A DNA stretch of 64,000 nt from positions 1 through 64,000 of the forward strand of contig JAJPGY010000004.1 in NCBI GenBank assembly GCA_021325555.1, read 5' to 3'. Within the stretch, counting starts at the first letter, position 1. Each line of letters begins with the position of its first letter. Source of the DNA: Pseudomonadota bacterium. GTDB taxonomy: Bacteria > Cyanobacteriota > Vampirovibrionia > Obscuribacterales > Obscuribacteraceae. Below, piece by piece: positions 45,460 to 53,740 of the stretch. Under the pieces are notes generated by a model that did no database searches, was not told the DNA's origin, and worked only from the letters and a program-made list of their open reading frames with translations. The position numbers were made by a program, and so were the translations under genes.

Positions 45460-46050
45460 ATGATTCGACTGATGGTTGTTGACGACCATGTGCCGACGCG
45501 GGAAGAGACCGTGCGCGAGCTGTCTGCGGGCGGGGTGATCCAGGTGATAGCCGAGGCCGAGACGTCGGATGAGGCATGGAAGACCGGGCAGAAGCTTCTG
45601 CCCGACGTCATCCTGCTCGACCTGCATCTGCCGGGGCTGCTTTCCACGATGGATCTGCTGAAGCGTTTCGCGACGCTGCCTCGCGGGAAGGTGGTCATAC
45701 ACGCCAGCGAGGCCCGGGCGGCCGAGGTACAGGACCTGCTCGATGCAGGCGCGTCCGCGTATGTCTTGAAGTCCGATGCGCCTGCTTTAATTCGCATGGC
45801 GATCTTGATGGTGACGCGCGGATCTCGCGGGGTGGTATCGCCGTCCTTGCCCAGGCACCTCACCCGCCTGACTCCATCCGAGCGCTCAATCCTCAGGCAC
45901 CTGACCAGGCGCGGCCGCCCGCCGCAGATTGCCGAGCGCCTGGGAATATCGGAGGACGCCCTGCGTGAAGCGATGATGCATCTCGCGGAGAAGCTCGAGC
46001 TGTCAAGCACAACGCAGCTTGTGAAGTGGGCGAAGAAGCACGGATTTTAA
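45460..46050 (+). CDS. Response regulator with receiver and LuxR-type helix-turn-helix
   Basis: NarL/FixJ-type transcription regulator. Receiver: acidic pair Asp 8-Asp 9 ('[11 protein letters not shown]'), phospho-Asp 54 ('[10 protein letters not shown]'), conserved Lys in 'AYVLKSDAP'. The switch Thr position is His/Ala ('VIHASEA'), so the phospho-relay geometry may be altered. Output: about residues 127-190, '[16 protein letters not shown]' and '[24 protein letters not shown]', a LuxR-like HTH. No histidine kinase is adjacent. It is divergent from the FKBP gene, about 110 bp between starts, so joint regulation is possible. Confidence 0.86.
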   Translation: MIRLMVVDDHVPTREETVRELSAGGVIQVIAEAETSDEAWKTGQKLLPDVILLDLHLPGLLSTMDLLKRFATLPRGKVVIHASEARAAEVQDLLDAGASAYVLKSDAPALIRMAILMVTRGSRGVVSPSLPRHLTRLTPSERSILRHLTRRGRPPQIAERLGISEDALREAMMHLAEKLELSSTTQLVKWAKKHGF

Positions 46051-46112
46051 AAATCGCGACTGATGATACCGCTCGTGGTGCCAAACTCCGACGTCCCCGT
46101 CGCGACTTGTAT

Positions 46113-46754
46113 TCAAGCCAGGAAAAAGCCGGCCAGCACGAGCCCGAGCCACAGGCTTCCTGCGATGATCACAACCATCTCCTTGATGGTGAACGCGTAC
46201 CTGACAGGCAGCCCCGGGCTCTCGACAGAGCGCCAGTAGTCATTGAGCCAGTGTTGCGCGCACGCCAGCGGCAGGCATGCCGAGAAGGAAAGAAGGAACA
46301 GGGGGCCGGGCAGCCGCGACAGCAGTTGCAAAACGATGATGCCGCCGACGACCAGAGCGGAGGCGAGAAGCGGATGCCGGCGGGGGAAGGACCGTGAATT
46401 CGGCACGAGTTCCGCGATCCCCTTGATCTGGGTGGCGGCCAGGTAGATGTTCAGGACGGGCACGACAAGCCCGATCACCCTGAGCAGCGGGCTTACGTTC
46501 TCGAACCGGCTGAGTTGGCAGCCGGCGCCGGCGGCTCGCCCGGCCTGGGCGGAGAGGTCGCGCCAGTTCTTGTAGAACCAGTAAAAGAGATACGCGGAAC
46601 AGGTCAGCACCGCCAGCACTACTACGTGCCAGAGTGGCTGCTGCAGCGATTCGCAGACGGCCTGGTCGTCTTTCACGAGGGCAGGTGCCGGGTCGTTGAT
46701 GGCCGGTCTCCTAATCAAGGGGGAAGGCCCGGTCAAGATCGGGCCGGAGAGCAT
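46113..46754 (-). CDS. DUF4234-like integral membrane protein
   Basis: Unknown-function membrane protein of about 213 aa. The N-terminal membrane helix carries the DUF4234-type signature: 'VVVLAVLTCSAYLFYWFYKNW'. Further helices: 'LLRVIGLVVPVLNIYLAATQ', 'LLASALVVGGIIVLQLLS', 'GPLFLLSFSACLPLACAQ', and a C-terminal 'MVVIIAGSLWLGLVLAGFF'. The start at 46754 has no strong ribosome site, so a downstream start is possible. It is divergent from ssb. Confidence 0.75.
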   Translation of the reverse strand: MLSGPILTGPSPLIRRPAINDPAPALVKDDQAVCESLQQPLWHVVVLAVLTCSAYLFYWFYKNWRDLSAQAGRAAGAGCQLSRFENVSPLLRVIGLVVPVLNIYLAATQIKGIAELVPNSRSFPRRHPLLASALVVGGIIVLQLLSRLPGPLFLLSFSACLPLACAQHWLNDYWRSVESPGLPVRYAFTIKEMVVIIAGSLWLGLVLAGFFLA

Positions 46755-46765
46755 CTTTTGAGATC

Positions 46766-46810
46766 GATAATTATCATGATTTTTCGCCGGGATCCAGATA
46801 AACTAATAAA
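46766..46810. promoter_or_regulatory. Palindrome and A/T-rich promoter region ahead of ssb
   Basis: GATAATTATC (46766-46775) is a perfect 10-bp palindrome resembling a partial Fur-like box but too short to assign. ATAAACTAATAAA (46798-46810) is an exact copy of a sequence at 44101-44113 and may contain a -10. They lie between the divergent DUF4234 and ssb genes. Confidence 0.35.
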
Positions 46811-46847
46811 TCCACTAGAGAGCCGTCAACCACGCGAGGAAGCAAAG

Positions 46848-47198
46848 ATGGTCAACTCCGTAGTCCTTGTCGGGCGCGCCGGGCAAGATCCGGAAATGCG
46901 CTATTTCGAGTCAGGCAGGGTAAAGACTACCTTCTCCATAGCAGTCAACCGCCCCACCAGGGAGAAAGAGACCGACTGGTTCGACATCGTCCTCTGGGGC
47001 AGGCAGGCCGAGGTTGCCGGTGAGTACGTCAGGAAGGGCGGACTGGTCGGGGTGGAAGGGCGCCTGGATTTCAACCGCTGGACGGACGACAGCGGCGTCA
47101 AGCACGCCAAGCCCTACATCCACGCCTCCAACCTGCGGCTTCTGGGCAGCAAGCGGGACGCCGGCGGCGATATGCCCTCCCCCGAAGATTTCTCGTAG
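46848..47198 (+). CDS. ssb: Single-stranded DNA-binding protein (short type)
   Basis: Binds single-stranded DNA in replication and repair. ATG 46848 follows GAGGA. OB fold: 'MVNSVVLVGRAGQDPEMRYF', 'FSIAVNRPTREKETDWFDIV', 'WGRQAEVAGEYVRKGGLVGVEG', 'HASNLRLLGSK'. At 116 aa it is shorter than E. coli SSB (178); the flexible linker and the acidic tip (DDDIPF) are absent, and it ends 'MPSPEDFS'. It could be an auxiliary SSB rather than the main one. Only 18 bp separate it from the symporter, so they may be co-transcribed. Confidence 0.9.
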   Translation: MVNSVVLVGRAGQDPEMRYFESGRVKTTFSIAVNRPTREKETDWFDIVLWGRQAEVAGEYVRKGGLVGVEGRLDFNRWTDDSGVKHAKPYIHASNLRLLGSKRDAGGDMPSPEDFS

Positions 47199-47216
47199 GG
47201 GCGCAGGGAGCTCCCG

Positions 47217-48824
47217 GTGCACGTCGGCTTCGTCGACTACGCGATAATCGGCATCTACTTCGTTTTCGTTCTCTCCATCGGCTTTATTCTCAAGAAGAAG
47301 ATGGTGCGGAGCGAGGACTTCTTCCTGTCCGGGCACGCCATTCCCAGCTGGATTACAGGCCTCGCCTTCCTGTCGGCCAACCTCGGCGCCATAGAAGTGA
47401 TGGGCATGGCGGCCAACGGCGCGCAGTACGGCATCATGACCGCGCACTTCTACTGGGTGGGCGCTATTCCGGCCATGGTTTTCCTGGCGCTCTTCATGAT
47501 GCCGTTCTATTACGGATCGCGCGTGCGCAGCGTCCCCGAGTACCTGAAGCTGCGCTTCAACGAGCCGACGCGGGCGTTCAACGCCTTCTCTTTCGCCGCC
47601 ATGACCGTGCTCATGTCCGGCATAAACATGTACGCCATGGCTCTTGTGTTCAAGCTCCTCCTCAACTGGTCGATGACCGCCTCGATCCTGGTGTCGGCCG
47701 GCGTCGTTCTGGCCTACACCGTTCTTGGTGGCTTGACCTCATCCATTTACAACGAGGTGCTGCAATTTTTTCTCATCGTCTTCGGCCTGCTGCCGATCAC
47801 GCTCATCGGTCTGGCTAACCTCGGCGGCTGGCATGCCCTGACGGCCAGCCTGCCGGCCGGCTTCGATCACCTGTGGGCTCATACGGCCACGGCCGGCAAC
47901 CCGATGGGCATCGACTGGCTGGGCATCGTGTCCGGGCTGGGGTTCGTTCTGTCCTTCGGCTACTGGTGCACGGACTTTCTGGTCATACAACGCGCGCTTG
48001 CGGCCAGGGACATGACGGCGGCGGAGAGAACCCCCTTGATCGCCGCTTTCCCGAAGGTGCTTTTCCCTGTGCTGACGGTCGTGCCCGGGATGCTGGCCCT
48101 TGCCATCATTCCCGGTCTGGGCTCGAACGGGGCCAACCTCTCCTACAACATGGCGATGCCGCTCCTGCTCGCCAAGTATTACCCGAGCGGCATGCTGGGC
48201 GTCGGGTTGACGGCCATGCTCGCCAGCTTCATGTCCGGCATGGCCGGCAATATCACCGCATTCAATACCGTCTGGACCTTCGACATCTACCAGAGCTACC
48301 TGGCTCCCGACAAAAGCGACGAGCACTACCTGTGGGTCGGCCGGCTGGCCACCGCGCTGGGAATCGTGGTCAGCATCGGCACCGCCTATCTGGTCATGGG
48401 CTTTCCCAGCATTATGGATTACATGCAGATGGTCTTCTCGTTTTTCAACGCGCCGCTGTTCGCCACCTTCCTGCTCGGCATGTTCTGGAAGCGCTGCACG
48501 CCCTGGGCGGCCTTCTGGGGGCTGGTTGCCGGGACAACGGCGGCGATCATCCACTTCACGCTCACCCACTTCGGCGTGATCTCCTATCCTTCCGTGATGG
48601 CGGGAAACTTCTGGCGCTCGTCGATCGCCTGGTCGAGCAATTTCGTGGTCGCCATAGCGCTCTCGTTTGTCACAAAGCCGCGTGACGAGAAAGAGCTGGC
48701 CGGGCTGGTCTGGGGAATGCCGGCCGAGCGGGAGGTCCGCGAGCAGTCCTGGTACAAGCGCCCGAAGGTGCTGGCGGCCTGCGTCCTCGCGCTGACAATC
48801 GCTTTGGATGTCGTCTTCTGGTGA
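47217..48824 (+). CDS. Sodium:solute symporter (SSS family)
   Basis: Na+-coupled uptake carrier of the LeuT fold, 535 aa with about 13 membrane helices. Helix 1 'YAIIGIYFVFVLSIGFILKKK', then 'DFFLSGHAIPSWITGLAFLSANLG' (the SSS hallmark after helix 1), 'RVRSVPEYLKLRFN', 'VVLAYTVLGGLTSSIYNEVLQFF' and 'MLGVGLTAMLASFMSGMAGNI' (helix 8 region with Na2-type Ser residues). Closest in style to SGLT-type sugar carriers, but the substrate cannot be fixed. GTG 47217 with GGAG five bases upstream. The downstream small gene starts four bases after the stop. Confidence 0.9.
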   Translation: MHVGFVDYAIIGIYFVFVLSIGFILKKKMVRSEDFFLSGHAIPSWITGLAFLSANLGAIEVMGMAANGAQYGIMTAHFYWVGAIPAMVFLALFMMPFYYGSRVRSVPEYLKLRFNEPTRAFNAFSFAAMTVLMSGINMYAMALVFKLLLNWSMTASILVSAGVVLAYTVLGGLTSSIYNEVLQFFLIVFGLLPITLIGLANLGGWHALTASLPAGFDHLWAHTATAGNPMGIDWLGIVSGLGFVLSFGYWCTDFLVIQRALAARDMTAAERTPLIAAFPKVLFPVLTVVPGMLALAIIPGLGSNGANLSYNMAMPLLLAKYYPSGMLGVGLTAMLASFMSGMAGNITAFNTVWTFDIYQSYLAPDKSDEHYLWVGRLATALGIVVSIGTAYLVMGFPSIMDYMQMVFSFFNAPLFATFLLGMFWKRCTPWAAFWGLVAGTTAAIIHFTLTHFGVISYPSVMAGNFWRSSIAWSSNFVVAIALSFVTKPRDEKELAGLVWGMPAEREVREQSWYKRPKVLAACVLALTIALDVVFW

Positions 48825-48828
48825 AAAG

Positions 48829-49026
48829 ATGCCTGACCTGCGCCTGGCAATCGGTGGTTTGTTCGTTTTGATAGGCACGCTGCTGGTCGGCTACGGTCTG
48901 GCCAGCCCGGTGCTGACCGCCGTCGGCCGGGCGCAGGTTAACCTGAACGTCTGCTGGGGATCGCTTATGGGACTGTTCGGCCTTTGCATGCTCCTGCTGG
49001 CGCTCAAGAAGAATGGCGGAGGCTGA
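48829..49026 (+). CDS. Small two-helix membrane protein coupled to the symporter
   Basis: 65 aa: helix 1 'LAIGGLFVLIGTLLVGYGLA', polar loop, helix 2 'SLMGLFGLCMLLLALKK', then Lys/Gly tail. ATG 48829 lies four bases after the symporter stop and has no separate ribosome site, suggesting coupled translation. Tiny membrane partners are known next to some SSS carriers; a stabilising subunit is inferred. No other family hint. Confidence 0.65.
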   Translation: MPDLRLAIGGLFVLIGTLLVGYGLASPVLTAVGRAQVNLNVCWGSLMGLFGLCMLLLALKKNGGG

Positions 49027-49126
49027 GAACCGGCCTTTTCGAGCGTAATTTGATGGTCAAGCAGGCGATCTGCCTGTTGCGCGCCGGAGGTGGAGACGGT
49101 GCAGGTGGAGATCAAGCGTAAGTGAG

Positions 49127-49290
49127 GCGATTTTTGCCTGCGTTCACAACGCAGGCCGCTCACAGATGGCGGCAGCCTTCTACAACCAGCTCGCGGAAGC
49201 GAAGGGCCGTCGATGAAGTAAGGCGGATTCGCGATGAAATTCGTGACCCGGTATTGAAGTTGGTTGCTGAAACTGCCGGAAAAGGACCGG
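49127..49290 (+). pseudogene. arsC: arsC-type arsenate reductase remnant with internal deletion
   Basis: The first part reads 'IFACVHNAGRSQMAAAFYNQ' with the Cys-x5-Arg P-loop of low-molecular-weight-phosphatase-type arsenate reductases, then stops at 49214-49216. The overlapping +1 frame reads 'DEVRRIRDEIRDPVLKLVAE', the typical C-terminal end of the same family. The middle of about 80-90 residues, holding the other catalytic Asp and Cys, is gone. Therefore a dead gene with a large deletion and a frameshift. The surrounding 49027-49346 holds no other gene. Confidence 0.75.
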
Positions 49291-49346
49291 TTGCTATGGT
49301 GGTGTGCCCGCTTAAAGCCGCAGGTAAACCAGGCGGCTTTGAGCCA

Positions 49347-50009
49347 TCACATGCGGTGCCGCACCTGATCCAGATAAAAATTCCTCACTTCCACCGTGCG
49401 GGGGTGGATCGGCTTGCCCGCGCTCACCAGGTGCTTGAGACCGAGGTCTGACGCCACCACGATGGCGTGGTCGAGATCGTTTTTGCCGCCCAGATCAAGC
49501 GCCATCCAGATCGGATCCTTGTAGTCCCGCGGCCGGCCCTCCTCCAGGCAGTCGGCCAGGTATACAACCTTGGACAGGTTGGACATCGGGACAAAGCCGA
49601 GAGTGTGCTGGCTTATTGCCCTCAGGACGTCCCGGTTGGTTACGCCCAGCTCTTCGGCCACCACGGCCGCCGCCACCGGCCCGTGCAGGAGATGACCGTA
49701 CGCTCGTTCTATCCGGTTCGGCTTCAACCCGTACCGTTCGGCCATGGCCACGAGCTCTTTGTCCTTGAGCTCCTTGCAGGCGTCATGCAGCCAGGCGGCG
49801 AGCTCGGCCAGGAAAGGATCGCACGGGGCCGCGGGAGCCAGTTGCCTGGCCACATCGACCACCCCCGTGATGTGCTGGAAGCGCCTGTCGGACACCCGCG
49901 GGCGCACCCAGTCTATGACCAAGTCGAGGGAGATGCCGTCTGGAATCCCGGCACGGCGGTCGCGCTGAGTGCGGGATCGACTCCCCTCGCCTTGCCGTTG
50001 CGCGCTCAT
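49347..50009 (-). CDS. yqeK: HD-domain phosphohydrolase, YqeK type
   Basis: YqeK hydrolyses diadenosine tetraphosphate (Ap4A) symmetrically. HD fold: 'RFQHITGVVDVARQLA' (first His), 'AAWLHDACKEL' (HD pair), 'LLHGPVAAAVVAEELG' and 'AISQHTLGFVPMSNLSKVVYLADCLE', all as in YqeK. The N-terminal 30 residues are Arg-rich and variable. ATG 50009 overlaps the nadD stop (50006), which is the usual nadD-yqeK operon order. Complete, 220 aa. Confidence 0.92.
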   Translation of the reverse strand: MSAQRQGEGSRSRTQRDRRAGIPDGISLDLVIDWVRPRVSDRRFQHITGVVDVARQLAPAAPCDPFLAELAAWLHDACKELKDKELVAMAERYGLKPNRIERAYGHLLHGPVAAAVVAEELGVTNRDVLRAISQHTLGFVPMSNLSKVVYLADCLEEGRPRDYKDPIWMALDLGGKNDLDHAIVVASDLGLKHLVSAGKPIHPRTVEVRNFYLDQVRHRM

Positions 50010-50644
50010 CGCTCGCCTGCTGGATGCGGGTTTGCGCTCCCCCGGTAGTGCCGCCGGGCAAGCAGTATGGAATTGACAGCCGGCGGCACCATATATAATA
50101 CCGACTGCTCCGCGCGCAGCCTGTTGCGGATCTCGGAGCTGGAAACAGCCACCACCGGCGAGGCGATCTCCGCCACGTCAAAGCCGTCCGGAAGCACGAC
50201 TTTCTGCTGGACTTGCGCTTCTGCGTTGCCGGCGACTGGCGCCATGCGCGGTGCGACAAGGAAGCGGCACAGCCTGGACAGGTCCTCAGCCCTGTGCCAT
50301 TGCGGCAGATAAGCCAGGTTGTCGCCGCCGATGATCAGGTTGAGCCGCGCGCCGGCGGGACTCGACGCGCGCAACGCCTCGATAGTGTCCACCGTGTACG
50401 AGGGCCCGGGGCGGTCCAGCTCCATGCGCGAGGCCTCGAAATGGGGATTGTCCGTCAGGGCTGCCGCCACCATCTCGTGCCTGCTCTCCCCGTCCAGCAG
50501 ATCGCCGCGCCGGTGCGGGGGCCGCCCGCAGGTGATGAAGATTACCGTGTCCAGCTTGAATTGGTCGCGAGCGCATTCGGCGACGAGCAGGTGCCCCCAG
50601 TGAACGGGGTTGAAGGTGCCGCAGAAAACTCCCAGCTCTTTCAA
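50006..50644 (-). CDS. nadD: Nicotinate-mononucleotide adenylyltransferase
   Basis: NAD biosynthesis: makes deamido-NAD from NaMN and ATP. Nucleotidyltransferase fold: 'FCGTFNPVHWGHLLVAECA' with the H-x-G-H signature, 'CGRPPHRRGDLLDGESRHEM', 'GPSYTVDTIEAL', 'LIIGGDNLAYLPQW', and 'VSSSEIRNRL' near the end, which matches the ISxTxIR motif with Ser-Glu. 212 aa, complete. It starts 11 bp after the stop of alr on the same strand, so alr-nadD-yqeK form one operon. Confidence 0.95.
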   Translation of the reverse strand: MKELGVFCGTFNPVHWGHLLVAECARDQFKLDTVIFITCGRPPHRRGDLLDGESRHEMVAAALTDNPHFEASRMELDRPGPSYTVDTIEALRASSPAGARLNLIIGGDNLAYLPQWHRAEDLSRLCRFLVAPRMAPVAGNAEAQVQQKVVLPDGFDVAEIASPVVAVSSSEIRNRLRAEQSVLYMVPPAVNSILLARRHYRGSANPHPAGER

Positions 50645-50654
50645 TGGTCAGCCC

Positions 50655-51857
50655 CTATCCGCCGGTCGCTGTGCGGGATCTCGTGTACACGCGCGGCAGC
50701 CTCACGCGCAGCCGGCAAGCCAGCTCGTAGGTTATCGTGTCCAGCATCTGCGCCCAGGAAGCCAGGTAAAGCACCTTGCGCGGCTCGTCCGGGCGCCGCC
50801 CGGTCCGGGAGCGCCCGGATTGATCGGCCGTCTCCGAGCCGATAAGAGTGATCACGTCGCCTTCTTGTGCCTCAGGCGCATCGGTCACGTCGAAGAGCAT
50901 CTGGTCCATGCTGATAAGCCCGACCTGGGGCACTTCCTTTCCCCAGATAAGCCCTGTCATGCGATTCGACAGGCGGCGGTCGACGCCGTCGCCGTAGCCG
51001 ACCGGGATGGACGCCAGCCTGGTCGGCCTGCCGGCGGTCCACGTGTGGCCGTAGCCCACCGACTCCCCCGCCTCGATTGCCTGCAGGTGGTTTATACGGG
51101 CGCGTACGGACATGGCCGGCGTCACCACCTGCGATACCGCCTGCGGCTCCAGGCCGTAAAGATAGAGCCCGACGCGCGCCATGTCGTAGTGCGTGTCCGG
51201 ATGCCGGCGCGCAGCCTCGCCGCTGGCCAGATGCACCAGCGGCGGCCTTTTGCCTGCGGCTTCCAGCGGGGCGAGCAGGGCGCGGAAGCACTGGTTCTGC
51301 AGCTGTGTCGCCTCCTGGTTGTCCGCGCGCGCCAGATGGCTGAACAGCCCGGTGAGCCTGAGCCGGGAATAATCCGCAATTCTGGAGAGCACCGGCATCA
51401 TCTGAGCCGGCGCCACGCCCAGGCGGTGCATGCCGGTGTCGACCTTCAATTGAACGCAGGCCGTTCTGTCCAGTCTCTCGGCCGCCCGTGCCACATCGTC
51501 GACCTGAGAAGCGCTGGTGACGGTGATGTTAAGACCGGCCTCTATCGCCGCCGGCAAGGCCCAGGCCGGGGACGGGCTGAGAATGAGGATCGGGGTAGTG
51601 GTGCCGGCCTCCCGCAGTTGACAACCCTCGTCGACCGAAGCGACACCGAGCCAGCCCGCTCCGCAGGCTGAGAAAACTCGCGCCGCCTGAGCGGCCCCGT
51701 GCCCGTAAGCATCGCTCTTAACAACCGCCATCAGCCGGCAGGATTCGGCAAGCCAGGAGCGCGCCACCCGCAGATTGCCCTCCAGGGCGGCAAGATCGAT
51801 CTCCAGCCACGCGTCGCGGCGGACCGATATCAGGCTTGGCTGGCGGGATGCGACCAT
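50655..51857 (-). CDS. alr: Alanine racemase
   Basis: PLP enzyme that makes D-alanine for peptidoglycan. N-terminal TIM barrel with the PLP Lys 47 in 'MAVVKSDAYGHG', then 'FMVDTGMHRLG'-type region ('VDTGMHRLGVAPAQM'), the second catalytic Tyr in 'SVGYGHTWTAGRP', and 'VGYGDGVDRRLSNR', all as in Alr. ATG 51857 is chosen; the frame also opens from TTG 51878. The gene ends with about 25 extra residues (Arg/Thr-rich). Length about 400 aa versus 360-390 usual. First gene of the alr-nadD-yqeK operon. Confidence 0.95.
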   Translation of the reverse strand: MVASRQPSLISVRRDAWLEIDLAALEGNLRVARSWLAESCRLMAVVKSDAYGHGAAQAARVFSACGAGWLGVASVDEGCQLREAGTTTPILILSPSPAWALPAAIEAGLNITVTSASQVDDVARAAERLDRTACVQLKVDTGMHRLGVAPAQMMPVLSRIADYSRLRLTGLFSHLARADNQEATQLQNQCFRALLAPLEAAGKRPPLVHLASGEAARRHPDTHYDMARVGLYLYGLEPQAVSQVVTPAMSVRARINHLQAIEAGESVGYGHTWTAGRPTRLASIPVGYGDGVDRRLSNRMTGLIWGKEVPQVGLISMDQMLFDVTDAPEAQEGDVITLIGSETADQSGRSRTGRRPDEPRKVLYLASWAQMLDTITYELACRLRVRLPRVYTRSRTATGG

Positions 51858-52105
51858 TAGTAATTTCTCGTCATACAAGCTCCATCGCGAGCTTGCCGGG
51901 GTAAAACTTTATGCTAGCATTGCAGTCAGCCCTGACCACGATTTACTTTCGGCAGCGACGGCAGCAGGGGGCTGCTACAACGCGAGGCTGTAGCACTGCT
52001 TGTCGAGAGGGCAGCTAATTCCAATTCATGAAGGGTTGCCCCGGCCTGGCTTGGTATTGTGTTTCTGGAATCCCGGTTAAGTTACCCTGTTGAGGAGTTA
52101 AGGCC

Positions 52106-52387
52106 TTGAATAAAGCTGAACTAGTGGACATAGTGGCCAAGGATGCCGCCACCACCAAGAAAGACGCCGAAAATGTAATCAATAAGGCGATGGAGACCAT
52201 TGTCAAGGCGGTCGCCCAGGGCGAAAAGGTTACCCTGGTGGGGTTCGGGACCTTCGAGGCCAGGCAGCGCAAGGCGCGCACCGGGCGCAACCCGAAGACC
52301 AACCAGCCGCTGCACATCCCGGCCAAGCGCGTGCCTGGTTTCCGGGTGGGCAAGGAATTCAGCGAAGCGGTGAACAAGAAGAGATAG
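52106..52387 (+). CDS. hup: HU-type nucleoid DNA-binding protein
   Basis: Histone-like DNA-bending dimer. Starts at TTG 52106, with GAGGAG nine bases upstream; reads 'MNKAELVDIVAKDAATTKKD', then the core 'VTLVGFGTFEARQRKARTGR' and 'NPKTNQPLHIPAKRVPGFRV', the HU/IHF signature, ending 'EFSEAVNKKR'. 93 aa, normal. The arm has the Pro tip expected for minor-groove intercalation. It is followed 25 bp later by the sugar dehydrogenase, on the same strand. Confidence 0.95.
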   Translation: MNKAELVDIVAKDAATTKKDAENVINKAMETIVKAVAQGEKVTLVGFGTFEARQRKARTGRNPKTNQPLHIPAKRVPGFRVGKEFSEAVNKKR

Positions 52388-52412
52388 GCACGCTTTATCT
52401 CAGGGGGTCCCA

Positions 52413-53405
52413 TTGGAGCTACCAAAGGTAGCGGTCGTCGGCTGCGGTAACTGGGGAAGGAACCTGGTCCGAAACTTTGCCCATCTGGGGGCGCTCGGCG
52501 TCGTATGCGACGCTGATCCCAGGCGGCTGGAGCACGCGCTGTGGGAGCACCCGGGGGTGCGGGTGACCGACAGGTTCGATGCGGTGCTCGCCGACCCCGC
52601 AATAAAGGCCGTCGTCATCGCCACCCCCAGCGACACCCACTTCGACCTGGCCAGGCGCTCCTTGCTGGCCGGCAAGCACGTCTACGTGGAAAAGCCGCTG
52701 GCGCGCGACGTCCGCCATGCCGAGGAGCTGGATCAACTTGCCACCGAGCGCAATCTGGTGCTCATGGTCGGGCACCTGCTCCTCTACCATCCGGCGGTGA
52801 ACTGCCTCAAAGAGCTGATTGCTTCCGGCGAGCTGGGCGAGCTGAGGTTCGTGCGCTCGGATCGCATGAACTTCAACAACTCCCGGCGCGACTGGAGCGT
52901 GCTCTGGGATCTGGCCCCGCACGACATATCAATGATGAGCTACCTGCTCGACTGCGACCTGACCGAGGTCAAGCGCGTGGGCGGGTGGGACACGCACGAT
53001 GACGGTCTGGTCGATGTCGCCTATCTCGATCTGGCTTTTCCCGTCAACGGGCGCACCATTGCCGGACAGGTTCGCAACAGCTGGATCGATCCGCAGAAGC
53101 TGGTTCGCCTGACGGTCAACGGCAGCCTGAAAACCGCCGTCCTCAACGACACGCAGGTCGAGAACAAGCTTGCCCTGCACAGCCAGACGAAGGAAGGCCG
53201 CATGGTGGTCGAGTATCCCGAATACCCGGACGTCGAGCCGCTCCACCTGGAGTGCGAGCATTTCCTCAAGTGCCTGGTCACCGGCGAGCGGCCGCGAACC
53301 GACGCCAACAACGCCTACCGGGTGGTGCGCATTCTTCAAGACGTGGAAAAACGCCTGTCGAGCCGTCCCCGTCCGAACGCGCTTTCGGGGGCCGGCAATA
53401 GATGA
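52413..53405 (+). CDS. Gfo/Idh/MocA-family NAD(P) oxidoreductase
   Basis: Sugar-nucleotide or inositol-type dehydrogenase. N-terminal Rossmann motif 'VAVVGCGNWGRNLVRNFAHLG', then 'IATPSDTHFDLARRSLLAGKH', the EKP motif in 'VYVEKPLARD' and 'LVGHLLLYHPAVNCL'. The C-terminal domain has 'WDLAPHDISMMSYLL', with the His-Asp typical of WlbA/WbpB-like UDP-sugar 3-dehydrogenases. 330 aa, complete. Start TTG 52413 with GGGGG upstream. Substrate unknown; similar enzymes act on UDP-GlcNAc-derived sugars for surface glycans. No glycan cluster is adjacent. Confidence 0.88.
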   Translation: MELPKVAVVGCGNWGRNLVRNFAHLGALGVVCDADPRRLEHALWEHPGVRVTDRFDAVLADPAIKAVVIATPSDTHFDLARRSLLAGKHVYVEKPLARDVRHAEELDQLATERNLVLMVGHLLLYHPAVNCLKELIASGELGELRFVRSDRMNFNNSRRDWSVLWDLAPHDISMMSYLLDCDLTEVKRVGGWDTHDDGLVDVAYLDLAFPVNGRTIAGQVRNSWIDPQKLVRLTVNGSLKTAVLNDTQVENKLALHSQTKEGRMVVEYPEYPDVEPLHLECEHFLKCLVTGERPRTDANNAYRVVRILQDVEKRLSSRPRPNALSGAGNR

Positions 53406-53421
53406 TCTGCCGGCGCTGCGA

Positions 53422-53427
53422 TATAAT
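53422..53427 (+). promoter_or_regulatory. -10 element of the tRNA-Gly gene
   Basis: TATAAT is a perfect -10 hexamer 20 bp ahead of the mature tRNA. The -35 at the right distance (TAGATG, 53399-53404) is poor, so it may rely on an activator or context. Confidence 0.55.
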
Positions 53428-53446
53428 ATCCACCTGTGCACTGAGT

Positions 53447-53521
<75 letters not shown>

Positions 53522-53740
53522 TTTTTCAATCTGAACGTGCCGGCGCTGATCTGCCACCGGGGGAGGTGCGCGATCGGCAGCCCGACATTATCGGCCACCC
53601 GGGTTGTCAGCCCGCTGCCCGCGCCCCTGCTGCGCCGGAAAGCTCGCTAATTGCCGTGTACCCTGCTATATTAAACGGAAGGAATCTTTTTTTCCGATTA
53701 ATGGCGTCGAGGTTACCACTGTCTACACTGGAGGCAGACA

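Noticed and set aside
46766..46785. Fur box ahead of ssb
   Set aside because: Only a 10-bp palindrome resembles the Fur consensus; the 19-bp box is not complete.
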